Part shown: piece after piece, positions 1-11,150 of the stretch
Position numbering within the stretch: the first letter of the stretch is position 1
Layout of the letters: each line of letters begins with the position of its first letter
Assembly: GCA_025200525.1 (NCBI GenBank)
Contig: CM045770.1
Span: 83,075,647 to 83,139,646 of the forward strand
DNA length: 64,000 nt
Source: Camellia lanceoleosa
Lineage: Eukaryota > Streptophyta > Magnoliopsida > Ericales > Theaceae
Direction of reading: 5' to 3'
Program-made: the position numbers and the translations under genes
The notes under the pieces: model-generated
Told to the model about the DNA's origin: nothing
Seen by the model: the letters and a program-made list of their open reading frames with translations, nothing else
The model's database searches: none

Positions 1-907
1 AAATTTGGACTCAATAATCTCAATAAGGAGAGCTCCAGTATTGGTTTAGGAACTATAGAGAGAGGGTGTATAGGTTATAAGATAGAGATAGAGAGAATTC
101 CATGTTTTAGAACTTTTGGAAATTTTTATAACCTAAAAACATGAGGAGAGGTCAAGTATATATAGAAAAATAGCCCCTCAGGTTGAAAACATCCATATAG
201 GGATAGCTGGAGCTTTTGGGGGATAGCTGGCCAAAAATATCTACATTTTTCACAAGTGCCCGGCAAGCCAGAAGTGTGAATTGCCGACCACAAAAATCTG
301 CTTCCAAACCGGATTTCAAACGGACATATTTCCTTTATCCGAACTCAATTTCAAGTCATTCTTGAGTCTAAATTGAAGCCCCGAAATTCTACTTTCCAAT
401 GGAGGTGGCCTCAAATCTAAATTATAAGTGTGCAAAGAGATATACCTATTTTAGTGAAAACTTCTCATTTCTATCTTAACCAGATGGATGCCTAATTTCA
501 AACAACCATATCTCCCTCATCCGGCCTAACTTCTTCCCCAACTAGTTTTCTTTCCTCTCCTCCAATTTTCTTTACCTCCAAACCTATAAATAAGAGGTTT
601 TAAAGATTTTTCAAAGAGTTCACCTCTCTTCTATTTATTTCCACTTTGCCCTTACTTGATTTACCGAAAAGTGCAACTTTTAAATGAAATACGAGCCTCG
701 GAACATTGTAGAAACATTTGGAAAAATATTTTGAAAGAGTGGGTTTTAAGGTCTAAAATAGTTTTGGTCAAAAATGGGGTGTGAGGTTGGGATTTAGAAG
801 CTCTTCTTGCTGAAGAAATCGAACGTTTGTACAACGTATCTTTCATCATCAAATGATCAACCTGAAGTGCCCAAGTCTTAAGGGCAGTCAAAAATGGGGT
901 GTCTACA
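1..907 (-). mobile_element. LTR fragment A, Tat/Ogre-type Ty3/gypsy (U3 end)
   Basis: Read on the minus strand, the piece starts at 907 with TGTAGACACCCCATTTTTGA and runs off the left window edge. It aligns by eye with LTR copies ending at 2699, 21028 and 22656: the terminal block, a block around 660-780 (CTCGGAACATTGTAGAAAC), a TATA-like stretch near 155-170 and the sequence at 1-70 all recur in the same order. It is closer to the 21028 and 22656 copies than to the 2699 copy. No polypurine tract adjoins 907, so it may be a solo or truncated LTR. Confidence 0.7.
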
Positions 908-1574
908 TCGGCCGATCACTATTTTGGGGGTCTACCTTGTTACAACAGAAAAGAAACATAGCACAAATAGAGTATTTCTGGGGGATGTTTGTCCTTTCTG
1001 CCTCTCTCTATTATGAAACAGATCAAGGGAGGGGTAGACTCAATTTGCAAACCATCAATTCACTCAAACTTGTTGTGTGATAATCTATGAATCGATGGGA
1101 CAAAGTCTTAATAAATGGATAGTAAAGACCAACAAAACCTCCTCCCTATCATGGAGTTACCTCAAGGGAGGTGGTAGACATTCATTCTCGAGCCATTATC
1201 ATTACTAGAGAGTATGAATGACTCAAGACTCAATAGGTTCAATTAACATCCAATTGAACCCAACTTGATTGTATTCTCTTGCTTTTTTTAGTCCAATTTT
1301 ATTAGCCTCTTTTAATTACCTTTCCATCCTTTAATCATTTAGTCAAAAAATAAGAATTAAGTCCACTAAATGGAGAGAAGTGTCAAACAAGAAGTTGTTC
1401 TTGACATGAGAGAGATGTAATGCCTTGGTAATGAACCTTCGAAGAGATTGAACCATTAAGCACGGAAGGATCTCTTTCGCATGCCTTAAACAACACTCGT
1501 TTGAAATAACTCTCAAACAAATAAAACCAAGAAAGGAGGGAGGGTGTAGAGATTATTATCACAAGTGAAAACAC
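908..1574. other. unassigned sequence between LTR pieces
   Basis: No convincing gene is seen. The open frames here are short and have no recognisable motif. It could be an older target sequence or the diverged U5 part of the next LTR; an LTR 3' terminus could not be placed. Confidence 0.4.
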
Positions 1575-2699
1575 ATGAATGAAAAGCATAAAATAAAAGC
1601 TATCAACTCAAATAGGTCGGTGTCTAAGGTCGAAACCACCAAACCTAGGATGACTACCACACTACAAGCATACTATACAAGGCCTGAATGAAGTAAACAC
1701 ATTAAAAAAGTCCTAAAACTCACAAAAATAGTGTTGGATTTAACATGAAAAGCTAGAAAAAAAGTTAACTAAAATAATGGAGAAATGAAGCTAGTAAGCA
1801 AGCCTAAGGAGGGGTGGCTAACCCTTTCATTTTTGAAACTTCAAAACTACATTTTTAGCCTCTAAAAAACTATGAAAAGCAATGGTAAAAAGTTAGAAAA
1901 AAAAGTTGAGAAAGAAGTGGGAAACACAAGGGCAGAAGCTTAGAAAACAAGGTTAAAAAAATGGTGGTTAATTCCTCTACCTTTGATAGCTTTATGCCAC
2001 TAGTTTCAGCCCATAAAAATAGTGTAAAACCAATACAAAAACAACAAGAAAAGATATGGAGAAGTAGTGTAAGAAAGGTCAAGGTTATACCTCTTAAAGA
2101 GGAGTAACTCTTTGATTCACAAACTCACAAGTAAGCACCCTCAAGAGCTGAAATTTAGACTCAAGAATCTAAGCAAGGAAAGCTAAAATATTGGTTGAGG
2201 AAGTATAAGTAAGGTGTATGTGTGTTTCAAGAGAGAGAGAGAGAGAGAGAGAGATTTTCAAGAATTTAAGCTTTTGGAATTTTTTCTAACCTAAAAACAC
2301 AAGGTATGGTCCTCTATATACAGAAAAACTGGTGCCTCAATTGGAAATATTTATATGGAGCCAGCTAGTGCAGTGCATGCATATGGGGGAATAGTTGGCA
2401 ACAAAATATCTATCAACCGAGAAACCTAGCTGGCTGGCCGGCCGGCCGGTCAGGTAGGGGACGGTCGACCACTAAATTCTGGCCAGCTGGCCACCTGTTG
2501 GCCTGTAGGCCTCTAGGTGGTCAGGCTTGCAAAAAATAAGTTTTGGTCTAAAGGTGGTGCAAGGTTCTAGGCTCTAAAACTCGAGAATCAAGACCTCTTG
2601 CTAAAAAAATTGAGCGTATGTTCAGCGTAGTATTTCATCATTAGGTGAGCAACTTAAGGCGCCCAAGACTTAAGAACAGTCAAAAATGGGGTGTCTACA
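1575..2699 (-). mobile_element. LTR fragment B, probable 3' LTR of element X
   Basis: On the minus strand it begins at 2699 with TGTAGACACCCC, directly preceded by a purine-rich tract. Its first 160 bp (2540-2699) match 18935-19094, the start of the other LTR of element X, much more closely than the copies at 907, 21028 or 22656. This is why the two are paired. Further in it has a TATA-like stretch near 2318-2325 and a (GA)n run at about 2230-2255. From about 1575 to 2450 it resembles 19160-20330. Its inner (U5) end is not clear, so the left limit is approximate. Confidence 0.65.
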
Positions 2700-2714
2700 G
2701 TTGCCTCTTCTTGA
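2700..2714 (-). other. Polypurine tract-like sequence before 3' LTR
   Basis: The minus strand reads CAAGAAGAGGCAAC immediately before the LTR start TGTAGACACC. A related AAGGATAAC and AAGAGGCAAC lie before the LTR ends at 21028 and 22656. Plus-strand priming is inferred from position and purine content. Confidence 0.55.
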
Positions 2715-3049
2715 CAAAGCTCAAAGTAATGAAATGACGTGAGTGAAAGTCAAAGCCCAAAGATGACCATTTGACACGGCCGCAAGACTTGAGCAAGAAA
2801 TCAAAATGCAAATGCAGTGGTTGAACTTGAAAGTTGTCTATGTATCCCCTTGCAAAGAATCAAACCAGCATAGTTCAAGGCCAAAATGCAAATGATATGC
2901 AGAAAAGATGTATTTGAAAGTTGGATTTATACACTGCGCGAAGCCGGCTACTTTTAAAAACTCATGATCATGCAAAACAATGCAATGAAACAATACAACC
3001 AGCAATAACGGTATTACAACATTTGAATGAAAGCTTAAATCAATGCAAA

Positions 3050-3325
3050 ATGAATCAAGTCATGTCTCACATGGAAAGAAGTGAGCAAATAGCATCCAAC
3101 ATGTTTCACATGAAAAAAGGATGGGAGATACAAACTAAACTACGTCTCACGTAGAAGGGACGTGAGAAAATGCAAGCTAAACTACGTCTCACGTGGAAAG
3201 GATATAAGGAAATGCAAGCCAAACTATGTCTCATGAAAGGCTCTATGCCAAACTGCGTCTCACGTAGAGAGAATGGAGGGTGCAAGCCTAACTACGTCTC
3301 ACGTAGAGAGGAGAAAAGGACACAA
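3050..3325 (-). repeat. Degenerate ~40-bp tandem repeats in the 3' region of element X
   Basis: Five clear and about two weaker units carry the core AACTACGTCTCACGTAGA followed by AGG-rich filler and a GCAAG lead-in. They lie near 3056, 3093, 3131, 3173, 3214, 3247 and 3282. The core is itself nearly palindromic. Weaker copies recur at about 21305, 21585 and 21700 in the related element fragment to the right. Tandem repeats in the 3' untranslated region are known for Tat-lineage elements and can seed satellites. Confidence 0.75.
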
Positions 3326-4138
3326 AGAGTATGATGTATGTGGATGCAGCACAGTGCGACATAATTGATATAACATGATGCAGTATAACAGGTAACAAAT
3401 TTAACAAAAGCTAAAAAAAGTGGTATTATCTCACAAAGATCTTTGACTTACAACTCGGAGGTCTTCAAATGTTCAGAAGGATACAACTTGCTCAAACTTG
3501 AGGTTGGGGCACCTTTCACTTCAAAGAAACGATGGGGGCTTGAAATAACATATCCGGATCCACATTTCGAAATTTTCTAAAGCTGAAACAAACCCAAAGT
3601 CTTCAATTCTTCACTTTAGGATGCATATAGAACTCTCCATGCTCAGAATAGGCAAGACCTCAACAAAAACTAGCTCTAGACCAACTTCTTGGCCAATTGG
3701 CCACAAGACTTGGATGGCAGGCCACTAGCTAGTCAATCGGCCACCCGATGGGTTTTCGAGGGTAGTTTTGGGTTTTCAGCTCGGGGTTTATTTAAAACAT
3801 AACCAAAGCTCATTTTGTACACCCCCTCACATTTGAAATCCCTCCCTCTCTTTCTAGGTGTTTTCCCTCTTTAGATTTGTGCTTTATACACGTTACCCAA
3901 CGCCACACGCAATATTTATTCGCAAAACACCTTTAGCCCTCTACATTTTGAACCGATTGAAATTTCTTTTCATTGAGTTTTTGGGTTTTTCACCACTTTC
4001 GGCCTATTTTCCTCGTGTTTTTCTTGGGTTTTACACTTTTTCTCTCATTTTCTCTCTCTTAGGGTTTGACTTTTGACTTCTTTACCTTTTTTTTCTCTCA
4101 TTTTTTCCATTCTTCACTCTTTACCTACTACATTACTC
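3326..4138. other. Upstream region of the antisense PMD gene
   Basis: No gene of its own. On the plus strand it becomes pyrimidine-rich (about 3840-4135), as plant 5' leaders often are. It may hold the promoter and leader of the antisense gene that starts at 4139. No clear TATA box was picked out. Confidence 0.35.
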
Positions 4139-6811
4139 ATGGCAGATGACCCTTCCCATAACGGTGCTCATTCAAAGGTACCAGTACTTCTACCTGGTTC
4201 CGAGGTTAGGGAACCCATAACTGATGAGGTTGATGGGGTAGCGAAGGACGTTGCCGCTGACATTGAGGGAGATGAGATCTACCATCGAGGGGCCGAGCCC
4301 GAGCTACTACCGTTGAGATTGAGGCCATTTGACCCGGCCACTTACTACTCTCGGACGCACGCGATGGCCTCCGACGGCATGCTGCGGTTTGAGAATTTTA
4401 TGATGGGTGTGCTTGAAGAAGTTTTGCTGAGGGAGCGGGCCTCCCATCTTTCTCATGATGCCGTGGAGGTAAGAACTTCACTTTTATGCACTTTACTTTC
4501 TTGTCATTTCAATACCATTTTTCATTACGGTCTTTCACTCTGTAACACAACTAATGCCTTATTCTTTTTTTTGTCGACACAGGGTGACATCCGCTCCTGG
4601 AGACGATATGGGGCGGTGATAGCAAGGGACTAGTATCATGAACTCCCCGCTCAGGTCCGTGATCTGGTTGATGAGAAGGGCTTCGACCTATTTTGCTCCA
4701 AACTTTCACGACTATTGGCTAGCTGGGCCTTGCTCGGAGCTTTAGTGGAGAGGTGGTGGGACACCACTAACTCCTTCCACTTTTCTTCCATCAGGGAGAT
4801 GACGATGACTCGCTATGACTTTTCCATGATCTCAGGGTTGAGAGTAGGGGGTGATCCGATCCCCTTTGATATGGACATGGGCCAGTGGGAGACGGCCTGG
4901 GTCTATCTACTCAGAGCGCACCCTCTGTTGGACAGGGCAAATATGGTCTAATATAGTTGGTTCCACGATCACTTCCACAGGCTTCAGCCAGAGACACAGG
5001 AGGATGTGGAGCAGCATACACGGGGTTTTTTGATTTATCTCCTCGGTACCACCTTGTTTGCAAACGAATAGAATATCGTAGGTTTGTATTTGCTGAGCGC
5101 CCTTGTGACGTTGCCCTGGGTGAGATTCTATAACTGGGGTGGAGCTGGTCTTGCAACGCTCTATGGATACATGTGTTCCGATTCCCAAAAGAAGGAAAAC
5201 AAGGTCGGCGGCTATTGGGGAGCTTGGAAGGTACACACTGCACTTTCTGTTCATACACTGTGCTTTCTGCTTTGCACTTTCTGTCTTTATTTCTGTTTAT
5301 ACATGTTAACTCACAAATTATTCTTTGCAACTTTGGGCCTACGCGTACTTTCTGGCTCTTGCCCCAGTGTCGGTAGACGAGATAGTGCCAGCCGTGTCCT
5401 ACTCCCAATGGTATAATGGCAGATGCCGTCCTAGACGTCGTAAAGACATGACTTTCACTTATGATCGTCAATATTTCGATATGGTGGCAGCGCGAGAGGT
5501 AGTCTAAATCTTATATCCATTCCATTCCGTCCATACTGCTTTGATCCACTATTTGCCGCTAACAATAACTAACAACTGTGAATTCTCCATTTGTAGATCA
5601 CATGGCATCCTTGGGCGATGATGCCTGCCGAGATACGGGATCAATACGTTGGCTCTTGGGCTACTTCCTAATTTCGGATCCTATTGGAGGGCCCTTTCTG
5701 CCGAGCTTGGTATCTGGGCAAGCGGTTTGTGTGCCAGACTCTAGGCCTACCTGCCTTTATTATTCCTGCTCCCCCTACAGCATCCATGAGGACAGTCGAT
5801 AACCTCCTAGTTGAGGCTATCATTCAGTATATGGCGGGGCAGGACACTGATTACTTTCAATGAGGAGGAGACTACGTGGCCTTTATCAGGACTCATCTCA
5901 TGTCACCCTTGATCGGAGTTCGTGCAGGAGATGCTGCAAGTGCCCCGTTGACTGGAGGTGCTGCACACGCAGCTGAGGCTGATATTGGTAAGGCCCCTCC
6001 TACTATGCCTAGTCAATTTGCCAATGATTTCGACCATGATCCCATGTTGGTGGCCTGCTGGGACGGTCTATCAGGTTCTAGTTGATCCATTGGAGGGAGA
6101 GCATAGATACGTTAGGGACCTTGACGTGTAGCAAATATGTACTTTGCCTCGCAGTTTATAGTTCACATTCTCTTTTCTGTATACTGATGTTCAAACTTAT
6201 TTGCAAGTGCCTCTAGAGTATGTAGACAGCCTTCTTGGATTGGTCGCCTCCCTGGTGCAGATGGTGTAGTGGAGGGAGACACTGCCTACTCTCTACGGTG
6301 TCTAGGTATTTTCTTTTCTCTCATATTCTGACTTGCACTGAACCAATACAAATTTTGCATTATGCTGCTCTAATACTCTGTACTGCTCTACACTGATTAT
6401 GCACCGTACTGTTTTCCTACTCCTTATTTTCAGCCTCCACCTACACCAGTGGCACCAGTGGCACTGGCGGCATCAGCAACATCTCCTCTGGTGGCGGGGA
6501 GGAGAGGTAGACGGGTCCCAGCACGTGGCCGGGATAAGAGTAGAGGCAGGGATAAAAGTAGAGGTGCCTGGAGTAAGAGTGAGGAGTCTGAGGCACAGGA
6601 GACCTCCTTATCCTCAAAGTTGTCCTTGATTAGAGACGACGCCAAGACCAGCAGTGCTAAGGAGATAGGGAATGTGTGCTTTGAGTTTGAGAGCGGGGAT
6701 GATGATGCCAGCTTCAGGTCAGGGAGCGGAAATGACAACTCTGGCTTTGAGTCCAATTCTTCTTATGACAGTGGTGCTGATAGAGATAGTGCCCCTGAGT
6801 CCCCTCTATGA
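4139..6811 (+). pseudogene. Plant mobile domain (PMD) protein, antisense cargo of element X, broken
   Basis: The frame starts at ATG 4139 (MADDPSHNGAHSK) and runs to a probable donor at 4469. An intron ends at AG 4582, and the next exon carries the domain hallmarks: ALVERWWDTTNSFHF, then EMTMTRYDFSMISGLRVGG, then PIPFDMDMGQW, and later FLIYLLGTTLF and YNWGGAGLATLYGYM. These match the PMD family, related to Arabidopsis MAIL1/MAIN and the 'phosphatase 7 long form' group. More exons follow (LWAYAYFLALAP near 5330; a basic, then Ser/acidic-rich tail at 6440-6811). In-frame stops at 4631 and 4949 and several frameshifts make it a pseudogene. It lies opposite to gag-pol between integrase and the 3' LTR. 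PMD genes are known cargo of gypsy and Mutator-like elements; the native function in the element is unknown. Confidence 0.75.
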
Positions 6812-7447
6812 AAGAGGACGAAGAGGGCCTCTTGAGCTTGACTTTGATTTTGTATTTTCTTTTTCTTTCTTTTTTTCTTTTTACTTTGGTAGTGTAGCAC
6901 TTGAATAGCTTCAAATAGGCTTTTACTTTTACTTTGGAAACACTTGTACTCTTTCTTTTGTAAAGAATATGATCGAGGCAAAAAAGCCTGCAATTTTATA
7001 AAAGGAGTTTTATTTTTGCATCTCGAGCATGGCGCCACACTTGCATAAAATTGGAACTGAATGTGTCAAATGCTTGTATTTGAATGATGTTCATAACCAA
7101 ATATTGAGCTGACAACCGACCAAAAATGTAAAATACAACTCGATAAATGAAAAACAAAAGAAAAACAACTTAAACACAGATATTTATACTTACTGAAAAC
7201 AAAAGACTCAAAACAAGACCTCAAAGCGAAAAGACCAGAAATAGACAACACTACCCAGTTGCCTACCCAACAGAAGTGGTCGGCCGGCCACTGAAGAGGC
7301 GATCGACCAGAAAAAGTGGTCGGCCATGTTGTGGGTGGACAATTGACTGACAACTGGCATCCACTCCCATGACCATATCCTCTATAAAAGGTCCTCATTC
7401 GTTGTTTCTTCGACAGAACTCCATTCTTACTGTTGTTTCCTTTGAAA
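6812..7447. other. Spacer between the two antisense genes
   Basis: No gene seen. It has a T-rich stretch after the PMD stop (6840-6890) and a segment with repeated GGTCGGCC words near 7270-7325, a motif also met in the LTRs around 2440, 20350 and 27940. Confidence 0.4.
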
Positions 7448-8733
7448 ATGGAGATATTTCTTACTGAGAGGCTCAAGGATTAGATAGCTACTTTGGACGG
7501 CACAGAAAAGGTAAATTTATGAGGTTTTGGCATAAATATGCTTTTTTCATTGAGCCGTACTTCACTTTGTTTTCCGTTTTTTCATGCCGCAATCCGATGC
7601 TAGAGCCTAGTTACGTATGTATTTCACTTCAGAGCACAAGAGATGTGCCCTACGCTTGAAGAATTTCAAGCTTTGATGGAGTCCGAGCATGACGAGGACA
7701 TTGTACCTCATCCCCATTTTGGCCATACACGGGCTCTAGAATGGATGTGTGGGCTTACTTTGCATGAGGCTCGATCTCTAGCCCATGACGGGGAGTTAGA
7801 TATCCCTAGTTTGATTCATAGCTTTTCAGGTATTAAAGACAGGGATGACCTTCTCTGGTGAGGTCATCGCCACTATGCCCTCTGTTTATGCTTGTTGGCA
7901 CACTTTCTTCTTGCCTCTAGTTATAACAGAGCCAGCATTGGGTTGATCAAAGTGGCCCAATGTTTAAAAGAGGGTAAGAGTTGCATTGGTTTAGCACTGA
8001 CTGAGACTCTGATGGGTTTAGATGCTTTTCGTCGATGAGAAACCACTCAGTTTGCAGGGAGCCCATTGCTTCTCCAAGTATTGTTTCCCACCCTTCTTAA
8101 TTATGATGCTTACATCACTCGACACTCATTCTCTATTTTCCTTCGAAACCCTTTCCTTACTTTTCTCTCAACACACCTCTCTCTATTCTTTATTCTCTCT
8201 TATTTTTCATCCCTACCTAGGTGTGATTGATGGATAAGTTAAAAGTGGTGGACCCTTGTGCCGTGTATTAAGCCAAGCCTACTTCTTTTGTCAACAACTA
8301 GTGGACTTTCCTTCAAAGGGTTTGTGGTGTGATTGGATGTGCAGTAGATCTGTAGTTGACATCTCTTGGCGTTGCCCCTAGCTTAATGTGGTAGAGATGA
8401 GCTATAACATGTCCCAACAACCGGGTATACAGTTGATTGGCTTTACGCACTGTGTGTTCTATTTTCTTTTCAGGTTCAGACGCCAGTTTGGACATGATCA
8501 GACCTGTTCGGAGGAAGGGGTGGAATACCTAGCTCTATTTCTCATTCGTGGTTCACACTAGATTCAGACCCTTATTGCTTGGAGGACGAGAGAACTTTTG
8601 GCCCCTGTCCCTAGCTTTAGTTACCCCCTTTTTGTCGAGTGCTTGCTTGGGCTCGAAGACAAGGCATAGGTTGGGCCATCTTTGGCTGCAGAGACCTCCA
8701 CGAGTGTGAGCAGACGACATAGGACCACTTGAC
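7448..8733 (+). pseudogene. Second antisense cargo gene, DUF7745-like plant retroelement protein, broken
   Basis: A start at 7448 (MEIFLTERLKD) meets a stop at once, then a likely donor follows near 7510 and an acceptor near 7632. The next part reads MCPTLEEFQALMESEHDED and GELDIPSLIHSF (7643-7860). After a stop it continues in several frames with HFLLASSYNRASIGLIKVAQ, SCIGLALTETLMGLDAF, and near 8395-8490 SYNMSQQPGIQLIGF and RFRRQFGHDQTC. The CPTxEEF start, the ETxxxLDAF block and the late RQFG block resemble plant proteins of the DUF7745 type, often found with retroelements. That assignment is from memory of the family and is moderate. Frameshifts and stops are frequent. It lies downstream of the PMD gene on the same strand, opposite to pol, so the two may have been expressed together. 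Confidence 0.5.
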
Positions 8734-9394
8734 TTATCTGTGCCCCTAGTTTTATTGTTTTGTCTTTTCTTTTCAAGTCTTATGATGTAAAAGCAACTTT
8801 GATTTAATCAGAGAGTTTGAGAATGTGTTTGTGTTGAAATCAATGGAATTAAAGTTGTGAGCATTGAAAAATTTTCTTCTTGGTCTAAAATGGTCTGAGT
8901 TGAAAAAGGTAAATTTTGATAAAATTAGTTTTATCAAAACTTTTCAAAACCATTTTCGGAAACGGTCACTACCTGACACACACGGAATTGATCTTTAAGA
9001 TGTACAACCCCAAATCAGAAAATCATAACTGCCCACAACTACATTCACCATCATTACTTATCTTCCTTTTTGTTAAATGGAGGTACCACAACCCGGAGAA
9101 TAGATGATGGAAAAAAATGGCCCGATTAAACAAATGAACAGGACAGTTGAGTTGGAGATGGTTATGGCCGAACTTCAGGGTGAAGTTGCCTATGTATGCC
9201 AAAGATAGGAATCAGGCCTTAAATAGTTCGGTTCAGGTTCACTAGAGTATTAACTCTTTCTTTTTGCGCTCTAACTTTTGCCAAAGCCGCCTTTTCGGGT
9301 TTTCAACCTTGCGAACTTAGTTTTTATTTGTTTCTAATTCTTTTCATGCTCTAATTCTTGCTTACGTCACCCTTTCAGGTTTTCGGCCTAGCGA
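8734..9394. other. Spacer between antisense genes and integrase end
   Basis: No coding feature is supported. Around 9180-9235 the words TTGCCTATGTATGCCAAAG and AGGAATCAGGCC recall the sequence near 2835-2870 and 21165-21200, so this may be part of a repeated 3' region motif. Confidence 0.4.
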
Positions 9395-10460
9395 GCTTCT
9401 CGGGGATAGTATTTCTTCAACTTGTCCATGTTGATCGGCTGCGAGAACTACAGGCCATCTAATTCTATAAGAATAATCGCTCCTCCTGACTAGATGCATT
9501 TGATGATGTAAGAACCCATCCAATTGGGTCTGAACTTGCCCCTAGGGTCATGGATGAGAACTCGGTTGTCTTTGAGCACCATATCTCCTTCTTTGAGATT
9601 TCTGGATTTGACTTTCTTGTTGAAGGCCCTAGCGATTCTACGCTGATACCCCTGGATGTGATATAACGCCTTCAACCTCCTCTCGTCAAACAACATCAAT
9701 TCTTCAAACTTGCTCTGCTGCCAATCCACCTCTTTCATCTAACACTTAGTCATAATTCATAACGACGGTACTTCAATCTCAATTGACAGAAAAACTTCTA
9801 TTCCATACACTAGAGAATATGGGGTTGCCCCTATGGATGTTCGAATGGACGTTTTGTAGCTCCAAAGTGCAAACAGTAGTTTATCGGGCCAGTCCCTGTA
9901 AGTCTCAACCATCTTCCGCAGGATGTTTTTAACATTCTTGTTAGCAGCATCAACAGCTCCATTGGTCTGTGGTCTATAAGTCGATGACTTATGAAAAGCC
10001 ACGTTGTATTTCTCGAGCAAATCCACTACCTTTTTCTTAAAGTGCGAATCGTTGTCTGAAATGATCTCGTTTGGCACCTCGTACTTGCAGATGATGTTGT
10101 TCTTGATGAACTTGGCCACATATGATGCCTTCAACACAGAATAAGACTGAGCTTTCACCCACTTGGTAAAATAGTCGATTGCCACGAGAATGAACTCATG
10201 TCCATTTGAGCTTTTTGGCGAGACTGCCCCAACGACATTGATTCCCCAGACTGAGAAAGGCCATGGTAACGTCATGTTGTAAAGCTTTAACGGCGATATG
10301 TTCATGTGGTTAGCATGAATTTGACATTTGTGGCATCGCCGAACAAAGTTGATACAATCCTCCTCCATAGTTGACCAATAATAGCCTTGCTTGAGCATTT
10401 TCCGAGCCAGTATCACACCAATCATATGTGCTCCACACTATTTTCCATGAATGGCCTCCA
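9395..10460 (-). pseudogene. Integrase of element X, broken, two catalytic positions altered
   Basis: From the N-terminus, a zinc-binding region is damaged by a stop near 10438 (remaining HM and CHKC pair), then the core: FSVWGINVVGAVSPK, AIDYFTKWVKA, EIISDNDSHF, YRPQTNGAVDAANKNVKNIL. The family normally has Asp in the WGxDxxG block and Glu in the NGAxEAAN block; here they read Asn and Asp, so two of the three DDE metal ligands are changed. The C-terminal region (9738 downward: RNLKEGDMVLKDN, GKFRPNWMGSYIIK) ends after NMDKLKKYYPREAR near 9395. There is a frame break near 9745. The enzyme would have joined element cDNA to host DNA. This copy should be inactive. Confidence 0.85.
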
Positions 10461-11150
10461 TGAGATGCTTCGACTCCTTATACAGCTTGTTTCCACAAAT
10501 GATGAATTGGACAGCCAAACGTCGTATTTCCCATTTATCCTTAGCATTTGCCCTTGGTGAATACATGTCCTTTTCCAGGAAATTCCAAATGTCATAATAC
10601 CAGGGGTTTTTGTCTTGAGCCTCATCTATCGTGGCTATAATCTCATAAGCAGATGTATACTTCTGTTCAATGATGATCGGACGCATCTTAATTCCCAGTG
10701 GGATATCTACCATGGAAGATAGAGTTGCTAATGTATCAGCAAACCGGTTGTTCTCTCTTAGCAGATGTGTGAATGTCAGCTTTTCAAACCTCAAAATTAG
10801 AATATTCAGGGTCTGATGATAAACCTTCATGTTCTCTTCTTTGACCTTCCAATCCACATTGGCTTGGGAAACAACCAAGTTTGAGTCTCCAATGACATCC
10901 AACCTTATTGCCCCTAGTTCTAGGGCTGCTTCTAATTTAGCGATACACGCCTCGTATTCTGCTTCATTATTGGATACTTTGAACCAGAGTTTGAAAGCTA
11001 AGGATATGTGGGAATCATTGGGTCCTATAAGCAACATACCAATCCTATAACCGTATTGATTAGACGCTCCGTTAAGTATATTGTCCATGTTTCTTTTTCT
11101 ACCTACAAAATGCCTTCATCTGGGAATAAATACTCCACTGCTTCATCTCC
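10438..11150 (-). pseudogene. Second (archaeal-like) RNase H domain of element X
   Basis: The frame from 11088 reads NQYGYRIGMLLIGPND, then VSNNEAEYEACIAKLEAALE, then DVIGDSNLVVSQANVDWKVK, and HLLRENNRFADTLATLSS. The spacing of the Glu in NNEAEYEA, the Asp in GDSNLVV and the Asp in ADTLATL fits a type I RNase H of the archaeal-like kind. Tat-lineage elements gained this domain in addition to the usual RT-linked RNase H, so its place between that domain and integrase is diagnostic. The first catalytic Asp would lie upstream of 11088, where the frame is disrupted. The rest (10438-10700) is the linker to integrase. Confidence 0.8.

Noticed and set aside
4907..5471. Long minus-strand frames opposite the PMD gene
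   Set aside because: Shadows of the plus-strand coding sequence, with no known motif and inconsistent codon pattern.
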